Assembly (NCBI GenBank): GCA_947500415.1
Contig: CANMRT010000002.1
Coordinates: 868,001 to 932,000, forward strand
Length of the DNA stretch: 64,000 bases
Direction: 5' to 3'
Source of the DNA: an uncultured Roseicyclus sp.
GTDB lineage: Bacteria > Pseudomonadota > Alphaproteobacteria > Rhodobacterales > Rhodobacteraceae
In this document: piece after piece, positions 15,312 to 24,279 of the stretch
How positions within the stretch are numbered: position 1 is the first letter of the stretch
Layout: the number at the start of each line of letters is the position of its first letter
The notes under the pieces: generated by a model
What the model was told of the DNA's origin: nothing
The model's database searches: none
What the model saw: the letters and a program-made list of their open reading frames with translations, nothing else
Translations under genes and position numbers: made by a program

Positions 15312-17758
15312 GCGCGGATCCTCTCATTCTGCGGATCCCAGAGCGGGCCGTCACCCTGCACCGTGGCCTTGCAGATCTCGCCGTAGATGTTGACGTCCAG
15401 CTCCGTGCCCGGCTCCGCCAGATCAGCGCGGACCATGGCCAGCGCCACGGAATGACCAACCCGGTAGCCCCACGCTCCGCTCGTGGTTTCTCCCACCACG
15501 TCGCCGTCCTTGATGATCGTCGACATGTAAGGTGCGTCGGCCTCGCCCGCGTCAACCTTCAGCGTCACAAAGCGCTTCTTCACGCCCTGCTGCTTCTCAG
15601 ACTGCAAAGCCGCCTTACCCGGGAAGTCCTGCGGCTTGTCGAACTTGATGAACCGCTCCATCCCACCTTCCAGCAGCGTGTAGTCGGTGGAGAGGTCGCC
15701 CTTCCACGCGCGGTAGCCTTTCTCGATCCGCAGCGCATTCAGCGCGAACATCCCGAATGGCGTGGCCCCAGCCCCCAGCACAGCCTCGTAGATCGCTGGC
15801 ATCTCGGCCATAGCGGCGTGGATTTCCCACCCAAGCTCACCCGCAAAGGACACCCGCGCCAGGAAGGCAGGTTTGCCCGCGACGGTCGCTTTCTGGTGCG
15901 TCAGCCACCCCAGCGACAGGTCCGCATCAGTGCCAATCGTCTCGAACAGATCACGCGCTTTCGGGCCGGTTACGATCAGGGTCGAGAACTCCGTCGTATG
16001 ATCCGTCAGGCTCACACCCTCGGGCAACCCGTCGCGCCACAACACCTCGTAATCATGCCACTGCGCCGGTGCTGCCGTGATCAGCGTGAAATGATCCTCT
16101 TCGTGGCGGATCAGGGACATCTCGGTCAGGATCCGGCCCCGCTGATCGGGGAAGTAGCCAAGGTTCATACGGCCCACTTTGGGCAGTGCGCCCGCAATGC
16201 GACCCCGCAGCCATTCCGCGGCCCCCTCACCGGTCAGGTTGAAGCGGCTAAAGCCCGGCAGGTCCAGAACGCCGACACCATCGCGCACGGCTTCGCATTC
16301 TTCCTTCACCCGCTGCTCCCAAGGTCCAGTCCGGCCCCAGGTTTCCGTCGCCTCAAGCGAGGTATCATCGCCGTCCTTGGCAAACCAATTGGCCCGCTCC
16401 CAGCCCGCGAACGCCCCCATCTGGCCGCCTAATTCCCGGACCTTCGCATCATTGGGCGACAGCTTCTTGTCACGCCCCGCAGGCCACGCCTTCCACGGGA
16501 AGTGCATGCCGTATTCGTGGCCGTAGGTCTCCAGCGCCTTGTCCAGGCAGTAGTCATGATCGGCGTAATCGGTGTAGCGGCGTGGATCGACCGCCCACAT
16601 ATCCCACTCCGTCTCGCCATGCATGATCCACTCGGACAGCACCTTACCAGCGCCGCCGCCCTGCACGATCCCAAACGTAAACGAGTGCGCCTCGAACGCG
16701 TTCTCAACCCCGGGCATCGGGCCAATCATCGGCAACCCATCGGGCGCATAGGGAATGGGCCCATTGATATTGCGGCCCACACCACCTTCACCCAACAGCG
16801 GCACCCGCTCCATCGCGTCCTCGATATACCACTCCAACCGGTCCAGATCGTCGGGATACAGCTGGAAGCTGAAATCATCGGGCATCGGATCGTCCGGCGT
16901 CACCCAGTGCGCCTTGCAGTTCCGCTCATAGGGCCCGAGGTTCAGCCCGTTCTTGTCCTGCCGCAAATAGTACGAGCTATCCACGTCCCGGATCAGCGGC
17001 AGCTTCTTGCCGTTCTGCTCCGTCCACTCCTTCACCTGCTCGATCTCTTCCGTCAGGAAATACTGGTGGCTCATCACCACCATCGGCACAGTGCGCCCGC
17101 CATGGGGCTTGAACCACTCGCCCACGCGCTGCGCATAATACCCCGCCGCGTTCACCACATACTCACAGCGGATCTCGCCCTTCTCGGTCTCCACAATCCA
17201 CTCGCCATTCTCTCTGCGCACGCCAGTGGCGGGCGTGAACCGCGCAATATGCGCCCCCAGATCTCGCGCGCCCTTGGCCAGCGCCTGGGTCAACTGCGCC
17301 GGATCAATATCGCCGTCATAGGGGTCGTACAGAATCCCGCTCAGGTCATGCGTCTCCAGGAACGGATACATGTCCTTCGCCTCGTCATTGCTCAACATCT
17401 TCATGTCGATGCCCTGATACTCGGCCATCCCCAGCACCCGCTCGAACTCCTGCCGACGCTCCTTGGTGTGGCCCAATCGCAGCGAGCCCGTGACGTGGTA
17501 ATTCATCGGATAGTCAACATCATCCGCCAGCGTCCGATACATCTCCAGCGAATAGCGCTGCATGTTCAACACCGCCCAGGAGGTCGAGAAATTCGGACAA
17601 TTCCCTGCCGCGTGCCACGTGCTGCCCGCCGTGAGCTCGTTCTTCTCCAACAACACGCAGTCGGTCCAACCGCCCTTCGCCAGATGATACAGGGCCGAGG
17701 TCCCCACGACCCCTCCCCCGATGATGACAACCCTTGCAGTGCTCGGCAGATCAGCCAT
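15308..17758 (-). CDS. dimethylglycine/sarcosine dehydrogenase-like flavoprotein with GcvT domain
   Basis: An 816-aa protein. The N-terminal half is a DAO-type FAD-binding oxidoreductase (VIIGGGVVGTSALYHLAKGG at 11-30; GSTWHAAGN carries the His expected for covalent FAD). The C-terminal half (about 430-816) is a GcvT aminomethyltransferase-type folate domain (GVGVLDLPGFSRFNLTG, GELGWEIH, GYRVGHSVALA). This architecture is that of dimethylglycine/sarcosine dehydrogenases that oxidise N-methyl groups and pass formaldehyde equivalents to tetrahydrofolate. It is the first gene of the minus-strand operon, divergent from a LysR regulator. Confidence 0.92.
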   Translation of the reverse strand: MADLPSTARVVIIGGGVVGTSALYHLAKGGWTDCVLLEKNELTAGSTWHAAGNCPNFSTSWAVLNMQRYSLEMYRTLADDVDYPMNYHVTGSLRLGHTKERRQEFERVLGMAEYQGIDMKMLSNDEAKDMYPFLETHDLSGILYDPYDGDIDPAQLTQALAKGARDLGAHIARFTPATGVRRENGEWIVETEKGEIRCEYVVNAAGYYAQRVGEWFKPHGGRTVPMVVMSHQYFLTEEIEQVKEWTEQNGKKLPLIRDVDSSYYLRQDKNGLNLGPYERNCKAHWVTPDDPMPDDFSFQLYPDDLDRLEWYIEDAMERVPLLGEGGVGRNINGPIPYAPDGLPMIGPMPGVENAFEAHSFTFGIVQGGGAGKVLSEWIMHGETEWDMWAVDPRRYTDYADHDYCLDKALETYGHEYGMHFPWKAWPAGRDKKLSPNDAKVRELGGQMGAFAGWERANWFAKDGDDTSLEATETWGRTGPWEQRVKEECEAVRDGVGVLDLPGFSRFNLTGEGAAEWLRGRIAGALPKVGRMNLGYFPDQRGRILTEMSLIRHEEDHFTLITAAPAQWHDYEVLWRDGLPEGVSLTDHTTEFSTLIVTGPKARDLFETIGTDADLSLGWLTHQKATVAGKPAFLARVSFAGELGWEIHAAMAEMPAIYEAVLGAGATPFGMFALNALRIEKGYRAWKGDLSTDYTLLEGGMERFIKFDKPQDFPGKAALQSEKQQGVKKRFVTLKVDAGEADAPYMSTIIKDGDVVGETTSGAWGYRVGHSVALAMVRADLAEPGTELDVNIYGEICKATVQGDGPLWDPQNERIRA

Positions 17759-17866
17759 GTCTCTCTCCCCTGGCGGGCGCTGCCATCCCGGCGCGCCTCA
17801 TGATGGTCTTGCGCGCAAGTATCGTATCGGAAACTTTGCAGTTCAATTCGCAAGTGGCATCTGTTT

Positions 17867-17885
17867 TAATCGGATAAACCGATTA
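17867..17885. promoter_or_regulatory. candidate LysR operator between dehydrogenase operon and lysR gene
   Basis: A perfect inverted repeat, TAATCGG-ATAAA-CCGATTA, containing an exact ATC-N9-GAT LysR box (17869-17883). It sits in the 197-bp divergent intergenic region, 109 bp from the flavoprotein start and 71 bp from the LysR start, where an autoregulating LysR protein would bind. Confidence 0.7.
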
Positions 17886-17925
17886 GCCCGCACGCCCGTC
17901 TTTGTTCCTCGAAAATGCCGGGGTT

Positions 17926-17943
17926 TTGGGGGCTGGCCCCCAA
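17926..17943. repeat. GC hairpin just upstream of lysR start
   Basis: Perfect 8-bp arms TTGGGGGC / GCCCCCAA with a 2-base loop, directly before the GAGG ribosome binding site of the LysR gene. It could hinder ribosome access or be a scattered intergenic repeat. Confidence 0.55.
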
Positions 17944-17955
17944 TCTGAGGCCCAA

Positions 17956-18801
17956 ATGCAAATTGACCAAGTCCAAACCTTCCTCGACCTGCTGGAAACG
18001 CGCAGCTTCAATCGCACCGCGGATCGCCTAGACGTGACCCAATCCACCATTTCGGGCCGGGTGAGGGCACTCGAAAAGGCCCTCGGCGAAAAACTCTTCG
18101 AACGCTCCCGCTCTGGAACACAGCCCACAACTGCCGCCCTGCGGTTCGAAACCCACGCTCGCGTGCTGCGCCGCGCCTGGGCGGACGCGCAGGCCGACGT
18201 CAAACCCTATGGCGCCGCCGTCATGCTCCGCATCGGTATCCAGCATGACCTGCTCGACAACCACGTGGCCGACTGGCTGACCGCGCTGCGCTCGGCCTTG
18301 CCGGATTGCGGCTTCTACGTGGACGGCGACTATTCCCGCCAAATGTGCCGTGATCTGGAAAACGGTGCGCTGGATCTCGGCGTCGTCTTCACCCCCCGCC
18401 CCTCCCCCGACCTCTATTTTGAGTCTATGGGCGAAATCCCCTACCGTATGGTCTCCGCCACCGCGCACACTTTGGCCGAGGTCAAACCAACCGACTACAT
18501 CCTGCCCAACTACGCCCCCGCGTTCGCGCAAACTCACGCGACGCTTCTGCCGGGCCTCAGCGAAGGCACCGTCTCCTCCGGCCAGGCCGCCGCCGTGCGC
18601 GGCCTGCTGATCGCACTGCAAGGCACAACCTACCTCCCGTCAGAGATGGCCGACGCATTGATCACCGAAGGGACCGCTCGGTCAGTCGAAAACGCACCCG
18701 TAATCGCCCAACCGGTCTTCACGGCCATGCATCTACGCAACCGCCACCGCGCGGGATATCGGCGCATGGCTAAGGTCCTGAGGGGGCAAATGGGCACGTG
18801 A
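17956..18801 (+). CDS. LysR-family transcriptional regulator
   Basis: A 281-aa LysR-type regulator: an N-terminal winged helix-turn-helix (about 1-62; TRSFNRTADRLDVTQSTIS, LEKALGEKLFER) followed by a periplasmic-binding-like effector domain. ATG 17956 has GAGG at good spacing. It is divergent from the dimethylglycine dehydrogenase-like operon with an ATC-N9-GAT palindrome between, so it is probably the operon's regulator. The effector is unknown; a methylated glycine is a reasonable guess. Confidence 0.9.
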   Translation: MQIDQVQTFLDLLETRSFNRTADRLDVTQSTISGRVRALEKALGEKLFERSRSGTQPTTAALRFETHARVLRRAWADAQADVKPYGAAVMLRIGIQHDLLDNHVADWLTALRSALPDCGFYVDGDYSRQMCRDLENGALDLGVVFTPRPSPDLYFESMGEIPYRMVSATAHTLAEVKPTDYILPNYAPAFAQTHATLLPGLSEGTVSSGQAAAVRGLLIALQGTTYLPSEMADALITEGTARSVENAPVIAQPVFTAMHLRNRHRAGYRRMAKVLRGQMGT

Positions 18802-18837
18802 CCGCAACCGGCAATATCCAAGGGCCGACGCCCATCT

Positions 18838-19383
18838 TCAATACAGACGAATTTCGCGCACCATCAGGTCAGCAACGTGGTCGCGCCCATAGGCCACGAT
18901 CCCGATGCTCACCACGTCCCCCGGCGCAAAGCCCGGGTCCATGCCAACATGGGACTGCACAAACCCATCCAGCGGCAACGTCACCTCCGACCATTGCGCA
19001 CCGGCGACAAACGCCGCGCTGTAAGAATGCCAGACCCGGCGCAGCCCCCCCGTTCGCAGGAACACGTAATAGGTCTCGCCATTGCCCCGCACCGACAGGC
19101 GCAGGCCTTGCGTGTCATCCGGCCAGCCACCCTCAAACCTGCGCCGAACCTGAATGAAGCCGCCATTGTTCTCGGTGCTGACCTCACCCACCAGGCGCAC
19201 GGCCCCTTCGCCCGGCACAAGTTCGGCCCGCCCTTGCGACACTCCGCCCATCACGCCATCGGCCACGTAGTCCCAACGCGCGCCACTTTGCGCGTCGAAC
19301 CTGTCCCAAACCTGCGCCATCGCCGTCTCCGTCCCGCCGCATGAAACCGCCAGCGCGAACGCCATTGCGTATACTTTTCCCAT
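18838..19383 (-). CDS. CIA30 family secreted protein
   Basis: A 181-aa protein with a signal peptide (about 1-23, cleavage after TAMAQ region) followed by a beta-sandwich of the CIA30 family (complex I intermediate-associated protein 30, galactose-binding-like fold). Supporting motifs are VADGVMGGVSQGR, ENNGGFIQVRRRF and GLRLSVRGNGETYYVFLR. Bacterial members are uncharacterised. It stands alone, convergent with the LysR gene. Confidence 0.82.
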   Translation of the reverse strand: MGKVYAMAFALAVSCGGTETAMAQVWDRFDAQSGARWDYVADGVMGGVSQGRAELVPGEGAVRLVGEVSTENNGGFIQVRRRFEGGWPDDTQGLRLSVRGNGETYYVFLRTGGLRRVWHSYSAAFVAGAQWSEVTLPLDGFVQSHVGMDPGFAPGDVVSIGIVAYGRDHVADLMVREIRLY

Positions 19384-19432
19384 GCTGCACCTGCCCTAGT
19401 TGCATCCCGCCAAGTAGCGCTCCAAGTCCAAT

Positions 19433-19456
19433 AAAAAAGGGCGCCAAAAGGCGCCC
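19433..19456 (-). terminator. Rho-independent terminator after small acidic protein gene
   Basis: On the minus strand GGGCGCC-TTTT-GGCGCCC is followed by TTTTTT (plus-strand As at 19433-19438). It lies 21 bp downstream of the stop of the 75-aa gene. Confidence 0.85.
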
Positions 19457-19477
19457 CACGCTCTCAATCGCAAAGGC

Positions 19478-19705
19478 TCACGCACTACCGGTGAGCTTTG
19501 CAACAATGTCCTCGACCGAGATGCCAAGCCCGTCCAACATCGACAGACCGATGCCGTTATCTGCGAGGAGGCTCGTGATGCCCTCTGCATCCAAATCGCC
19601 CAGCGCGCTCGGGTCGATGCCCGCTTCACCCAGCTTCTCCATGATCCCGTCCAGGCCACCGCCCTCGCCGCCCAGCAGGCCGCCGATCATATCTCCAATA
19701 CCCAT
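19478..19705 (-). CDS. small acidic Gly/Leu-rich protein, unknown
   Basis: A 75-aa protein starting MGIGDMIGGLLGGEGGG, then regularly spaced Asp, Leu and Gly and ending VAKLTGSA. There is no signal peptide or cysteine. The short coding region is supported by GGGAG before the ATG and by a strong terminator right after the stop. The AT-rich 190 bp upstream looks like a promoter region. I do not recognise the family. Confidence 0.7.
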   Translation of the reverse strand: MGIGDMIGGLLGGEGGGLDGIMEKLGEAGIDPSALGDLDAEGITSLLADNGIGLSMLDGLGISVEDIVAKLTGSA

Positions 19706-19873
19706 GGTCGCTCTCCCTGTTGTTGGGTGTTTCACCGGGAAGATTGCACGGGCGCGGGTGCCCGCGACAGGGGAAAGATGCCGTCCGACATCCAAAAACA
19801 CTTCTATGAATATAGAAACGCTCATTCCATCAAGTCATTGATTTCATTACTTTCTTACCTGATCTTTCATCTG

Positions 19874-19884
19874 ATCACGCGTGA
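19874..19884. promoter_or_regulatory. TCACGCGTGA palindrome, copy 1
   Basis: ATCACGCGTGA lies in the 190-bp AT-rich intergenic region between the 75-aa gene and the dehydrogenase. The same 10-bp palindrome recurs at 50042-50051. It may be an operator; the binding protein is unknown. Confidence 0.35.
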
Positions 19885-19894
19885 GCAACTTTGC

Positions 19895-20842
19895 TCAGCC
19901 TCGCTTCACCACCACCTCATACCCTTCTTCCTCAGGCTCCTCGTCGACCAGCTCCATCGGGAACCCATCGGCCCGCACGTCCAGCCCGGTCGCCGCCTCC
20001 AACAGCTCGATCATCCGATCCGATTGCGCCGCTTCCCCCAACACCCGCTGCCCTTCGGTCAGCATCTCGATCATCTTCGGGCTTATCTCCAGGGGCACTT
20101 TGTTGCGCTCCGCGATCGTCTGGAACAGGCCCACATCCTTCTGGATCAGATCAAGCGTGAAGTTCACATCGCGGGAGCCCGACAGGATCAGCTGGCTCTC
20201 GGTTTCATGCACAAACGAGTTCCCGGAAGAGACTGCAATCGCCTCATAAGTCGTTGCCATATCCACGCCCGCAGCCTTCATCACCGTCAGCGCCTCGCAC
20301 AGCATCAGCAAGTGCCCGGTCGCCAGATAATTCGTCATCACTTTCAAGGTCGATGCCGTGCCCAGCGGCCCCGTATGCAGCACCCGCCGCCCCATCTTCG
20401 TCAGAAGCGGGAAGACCTGATCAAATACGTCCCGCGCACCGCTCATGTAGATTGAGATATTGCCGGTATCCGCTCGGTGGCATCCACCAGAAACAGGGCA
20501 TTCCGCGACCTTACCGCCCCTACCCTCGATCAGCGGCGCGATCCGCAAGATCTCAGCCGCATCCGTCGTCGACATCTCCATCCAGATCTTGCCCGCGCGT
20601 ACCTCCGGCAGCATTTCGTCGACCACGGCGGCCGAGGCGGCAGGCGACGGCAGGCACGTGATCACCACATCACAGTCGCGCATCAACGCAGCGGCACTTC
20701 CACCGGCCAAGGCCCCACGCGCGACAAAGCCGTCCACAAGCGCCGCGTCCAGATCATGGACGCGCAAAGCCGCCCCGTTGCGCAGCAATGATCCGGCAAG
20801 CTTTCCGCCCACCGATCCCAATCCGATAAACCCTACCTGCAT
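19895..20842 (-). CDS. NAD(P)-dependent beta-hydroxyacid dehydrogenase (3-hydroxyisobutyrate dehydrogenase family)
   Basis: A 315-aa beta-hydroxyacid dehydrogenase: N-terminal Rossmann GFIGLGSVGGKLAGSLL (4-20), CPVSGGCHRADTGN substrate loop near 118, and the catalytic Lys in GTASTLKVMTNYL near 170. Relatives act on 3-hydroxyisobutyrate, tartronate semialdehyde or 2-hydroxymethylglutarate. Neighbours do not identify the substrate. It has an acidic C-terminal end (EEPEEEG). Confidence 0.88.
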   Translation of the reverse strand: MQVGFIGLGSVGGKLAGSLLRNGAALRVHDLDAALVDGFVARGALAGGSAAALMRDCDVVITCLPSPAASAAVVDEMLPEVRAGKIWMEMSTTDAAEILRIAPLIEGRGGKVAECPVSGGCHRADTGNISIYMSGARDVFDQVFPLLTKMGRRVLHTGPLGTASTLKVMTNYLATGHLLMLCEALTVMKAAGVDMATTYEAIAVSSGNSFVHETESQLILSGSRDVNFTLDLIQKDVGLFQTIAERNKVPLEISPKMIEMLTEGQRVLGEAAQSDRMIELLEAATGLDVRADGFPMELVDEEPEEEGYEVVVKRG

Positions 20843-20917
20843 CCCACTGCCCTTCTATTGGTCCGCTCCACGCTTGCCGCAGCGCATCGCCATCGCCCGC
20901 CTGTTTCCGACATTCCG

Positions 20918-21646
20918 TCAGTCGACTGAGCCGCCAAGTGCCTCCAACTCAGCAATAAAGCGACGATGAGCAGGTCCTCCGTGGGCGATCAACTTCACCT
21001 CAATGACATGCTCGGGGTCTTCCGACACCACCGACAGCAGCAAGGCAGGCTGCCCCTGCGAGGGCCAATAGGCGACGGCGCAGTCGGCCTCAAAGGCGAC
21101 GGTCGCGGCATCCGACCATTCATCGGCCTCGGCCAATTCATCGTAGATGTCGTCGGGGACCGACAGCCGCACCGGCCCACGCCCCCGCTGCGCCGTAATT
21201 TGCCGGATCAACGCATCGGTGAACCGCGTGACCTCCGCATCAATCACATCGCGCTCTATCGACAAGGATCGCGGCGGATGGGTGTAGGCGAGCGGCAAAT
21301 CAAACGCGAAGGGCACACTCTCCTGTTCGCGCGTGCTCACCGGTGCCTCATCCCGCTGCCACCAATCCAGCAGCTCGTCCCATTTGTCTTGCACCCGCTC
21401 CCACAGGCTGGGGCGCAGGATGCGATCGACATCGAAGTTAACGCCCTTGGCCTTGAGGTCCGCAGCAACCGCCCGCGCGTCCTCAATCGCCTTGTCCCGT
21501 GCATCTTCCACGGCCCTAACGGCGGCCTCCTGGCTCTGCTCTGACACCTCAGAAAGCTCAGCCACCGATTGCGCCTGCAACAAATCGGCAAGGTCCGGCA
21601 CCTCACCACCCTTTGGAAACGACCAAATCTCCAACGCTGCACTCAT
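20918..21646 (-). CDS. hypothetical protein with coiled-coil-prone segment
   Basis: A 242-aa soluble protein. Residues 25-70 are Ala/Glu/Lys-rich (SEQSQEAAVRAVEDARDKA) and look helical. A Trp-rich segment WDELLDWW follows and the C-terminal half is mixed alpha/beta. I do not recognise a family. It has an ATGA overlap with the upstream methyltransferase gene, so the two are likely functional partners. Confidence 0.7.
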   Translation of the reverse strand: MSAALEIWSFPKGGEVPDLADLLQAQSVAELSEVSEQSQEAAVRAVEDARDKAIEDARAVAADLKAKGVNFDVDRILRPSLWERVQDKWDELLDWWQRDEAPVSTREQESVPFAFDLPLAYTHPPRSLSIERDVIDAEVTRFTDALIRQITAQRGRGPVRLSVPDDIYDELAEADEWSDAATVAFEADCAVAYWPSQGQPALLLSVVSEDPEHVIEVKLIAHGGPAHRRFIAELEALGGSVD

Positions 21647-22263
21647 TCTAGGATTTCACATACGTGCACAGCGTTCATGACGTCGGGCGCGCCCACTGGG
21701 ATCGTGTGAAAGACCGGGGTGCGGTAGATTTCCCGCCACGCGCCCCGCGCTGCATAACCAGCAATCGCATCAAGGTATGCCGCCTCTTGCCCTGCATCAT
21801 GGCGCATCGAATAGACCAACAAACCACCTGTCCGCGTCACCCGGATCAACTCGTCAAACGCCTCAGGCGGTGCGTGGCCCGGCGTGATTGTACCCGCCGT
21901 CATCGTGGCTGCGAATTGCCCGGTTTCAAACGGCAGCGGGTCCCCTAAGGCCGCTTCGATCAGATGATCGTACAGCCCCTTCCCCCGCGCCACGTCCAAC
22001 ATCCCGGGCGACAGATCCAGCCCGGTAAAGCCGCGATACCCCAGCAGATGCAACGGCTCCACCTGCAAGCCACCACCGCATCCGGCATCAAGGATCGGGC
22101 CTGCGTCCCGTGGCAGATGGGCCGCAACCGCCGTCGCCATAATCCATGGCAACCGGTATCCGCCCGCCAGAAGCTCTGTCTCATATGTATCCGCCCAGGC
22201 GTTGTACTTCGCTCGCGTGGCATCCGGGGTCTGCGCGTCATAGGCGCGGCTCAACTCGGTCAT
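21643..22263 (-). CDS. class I SAM-dependent methyltransferase
   Basis: A 206-aa Rossmann methyltransferase with motif I LDAGCGGGLQ, a GLDLSPGML acidic second strand, and motif IV-like ATMTAGTITPGHAPP, resembling WBSCR27-like enzymes. The substrate is unknown. ATG 22263 is chosen because GGAAGGG sits seven bases upstream; an ATG at 22305 lacks a binding site. Its stop overlaps the start of the 242-aa gene. It is divergent from the BCCT transporter. Confidence 0.85.
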   Translation of the reverse strand: MTELSRAYDAQTPDATRAKYNAWADTYETELLAGGYRLPWIMATAVAAHLPRDAGPILDAGCGGGLQVEPLHLLGYRGFTGLDLSPGMLDVARGKGLYDHLIEAALGDPLPFETGQFAATMTAGTITPGHAPPEAFDELIRVTRTGGLLVYSMRHDAGQEAAYLDAIAGYAARGAWREIYRTPVFHTIPVGAPDVMNAVHVCEILE

Positions 22264-22420
22264 GGGCAGCCCTTCCGCATCGGCACCTCCAAACACTCGC
22301 GCCATCGTCACGCCACGGTCAAGCGCATCGCCCGTTGAACTGGACTCATCAAAAACAACCTTTGGGAGAAAAAAGACCTTTGGGAATGAAAGGAATCACG
22401 CATACCCTGCGCGATACGGA

Positions 22421-22447
22421 CCAACAAACCCGGAAAAACCGGGTTGG
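22421..22447. repeat. hairpin in the BCCT leader
   Basis: The inverted repeat AACCCGG-AAAAA-CCGGGTT (22427-22445), extended by CCAAC and GG at the edges, lies 80-100 bp upstream of the BCCT start. No U-run follows, so it is more likely a leader structure than a terminator. Confidence 0.45.
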
Positions 22448-22528
22448 TGCGCCGCCGAGGGCTTGTCACGGCAAGTAAGGGAACGGCGGCTCGCTTCAGA
22501 AAAAGCGCGCATGGACGAGGAGACCTGC

Positions 22529-24208
22529 ATGTCAATCAAACCCCCATTAACGGATCTACCGATCAAGACCGCTGATAGCGGCTTTTATCGGGGATTCAGT
22601 GTCAATGTGACCGTCGTCAGTAAGGTCATCATCTCAGTTCTTGTCGTTTGGTGTATCTTCTGGCCCCTTCAGGCCGGTGAGGTCCTTGGCGGGTGGAACT
22701 CTGCGATCCTTGCAGGTTTTGCGGCCTGGTATATCTGGGTTGTCGCCGCATTCATTATCGTCTGTCTTGGCTTAGCGATCTGGCCCACTGCGGGGCGAAT
22801 GAACCTTGGCGTGGCAGGCGAGAAACCGGAATTCTCCAACTTCTCATGGTTCTCGATGATGTTCGGCGCCGGTATCGGCGTGGGCATGTTGACCTGGGCC
22901 GTGGCAGAACCCGTCGCGCACTTCCAGAACAACCCCTCAGTTATCACCGGCGACACGACGGCACTGGACGCAAACAACGTGCGCACGGCCTACGTCTGGT
23001 CGTTCCTGCACTGGGGCCTGGGCGCCTGGGCGTGTTACGCAATCGCGGGCCTTGCACTGGCATTCTTCAGCTACCGCCGCGGTCTTCCGCTGACCATCCG
23101 TTCGTCGCTGACACCCATCTTCGGCAAATCGCTTGCGGGTGTTGTGGGTCACATCATCGACATCGTGGCTGTTGTGGCAACGATCCTCGGCGTGGCGCAA
23201 ACGCTTGGCTTCGGGGTGGAACAATTCGTGGCCGGCCTGAACCGGATCGGTATTGGCGGGCTGGTGCTGGAGGACGGCACAGCCACAACTCTCGGCATTG
23301 TTGTTGCCCTTTGTGTCATCATGGGCGCGTCGACATTGTCGGCTCTTTCCGGTGTTGGAAAAGGCATCAAATGGCTGTCGAACATCAATATGGTGTTGTC
23401 GATCTTCCTGCTCGGCTTCTTCATCATCTTCGGTGCGACATTCTTTGGCGCTTCCGCCTTCTTCGTCGGCATCTGGGATTATCTCATCCAGCTCCCGTGG
23501 CTCAGCTTCAACGTCTACAGCTCTGACGGTGTTGAGGGATCGGAAGCCTTCCTGCTGACGCAATGGCAGGGTTGGTGGCCAGTGTTCTACTGGGCATGGT
23601 GGATCGCATTCGCGCCCTTCGTGGGCCTGTTCCTGGCACGCATCTCGCGTGGTCGGACCATCCGCGAATTCGTTCTGGGCGCCATGATCGTTCCTTCACT
23701 GATGTGCTTCGTCTGGTTCTCCTGGGCCGGTGGCACTGCCATCGATCTGGAACTCAATGGTGACGCAAATGGTGTGATCCTGGATGCGGCCAACGGCGAC
23801 AAGATCTTCGCCATGACCGAGTTCATGCTCGCCCCCATCGCGCAGGCTCTGGCCTGGTGTATGGCGGTGCTGATCGTGGTCCTGCTGATGACGTTCCTTG
23901 TCACCTCCGCTGACTCCGCAGTGCTGATCGTGAACACGATCAACGCGGCGGGCGACGAAGGCCCCAAGGCACGTCCGCACATCCTGTTCTGGGGTGCAGC
24001 TCTGGCCCTTGTGGTTGGCGGCTTGCTGATCTCAGGCGGCACAGGCGCGATCCAGACGGCCATGGTGATCGGGGCGCTTCCGTTCTCGGTTGTGATGGCA
24101 CTCATGTGCATCGCGCTCATCAAGGCGATCTGGAACGATGGCCGGCGTGAAGCGGCAGGCGTGGCCACCACCCATGACGAGATCCCGTCAGCAACGCCTG
24201 CGGAGTAA
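22529..24208 (+). CDS. BCCT family betaine/carnitine/choline transporter
   Basis: A 559-aa inner-membrane transporter with about 12 hydrophobic helices. It shows BCCT hallmarks: MMFGAGIGVGMLTWAVAEP, HWGLGAWACYAIAGL, the conserved WWIAFAPFVGLFLARISRGRT block and TSADSA. These carriers import glycine betaine, carnitine, choline or DMSP by H+ or Na+ symport. GAGGAG precedes ATG 22529. Its location a few kb from the methylated-amine cluster makes it a candidate supplier of substrate. A strong terminator follows. Confidence 0.95.
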   Translation: MSIKPPLTDLPIKTADSGFYRGFSVNVTVVSKVIISVLVVWCIFWPLQAGEVLGGWNSAILAGFAAWYIWVVAAFIIVCLGLAIWPTAGRMNLGVAGEKPEFSNFSWFSMMFGAGIGVGMLTWAVAEPVAHFQNNPSVITGDTTALDANNVRTAYVWSFLHWGLGAWACYAIAGLALAFFSYRRGLPLTIRSSLTPIFGKSLAGVVGHIIDIVAVVATILGVAQTLGFGVEQFVAGLNRIGIGGLVLEDGTATTLGIVVALCVIMGASTLSALSGVGKGIKWLSNINMVLSIFLLGFFIIFGATFFGASAFFVGIWDYLIQLPWLSFNVYSSDGVEGSEAFLLTQWQGWWPVFYWAWWIAFAPFVGLFLARISRGRTIREFVLGAMIVPSLMCFVWFSWAGGTAIDLELNGDANGVILDAANGDKIFAMTEFMLAPIAQALAWCMAVLIVVLLMTFLVTSADSAVLIVNTINAAGDEGPKARPHILFWGAALALVVGGLLISGGTGAIQTAMVIGALPFSVVMALMCIALIKAIWNDGRREAAGVATTHDEIPSATPAE

Positions 24209-24231
24209 TCCGCACAGCCAATAAGCTTAGG

Positions 24232-24258
24232 ACGGGCCGCCATCGCGCGGCCCGTTTT
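24232..24258 (+). terminator. Rho-independent terminator after BCCT gene
   Basis: Stem ACGGGCCGC / GCGGCCCGT (24232-24240 with 24247-24255), 6-base loop, then TTTT. It is 24 bp after the BCCT stop. Confidence 0.85.
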
Positions 24259-24279
24259 CATGTCCAACGGAGGAAAAAG

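Noticed and set aside
16502-17803. 433-aa open frame antisense to the dimethylglycine dehydrogenase-like gene
   Set aside because: The His/Arg/Leu-rich product shows no motif and mirrors a well-supported flavoprotein on the other strand.
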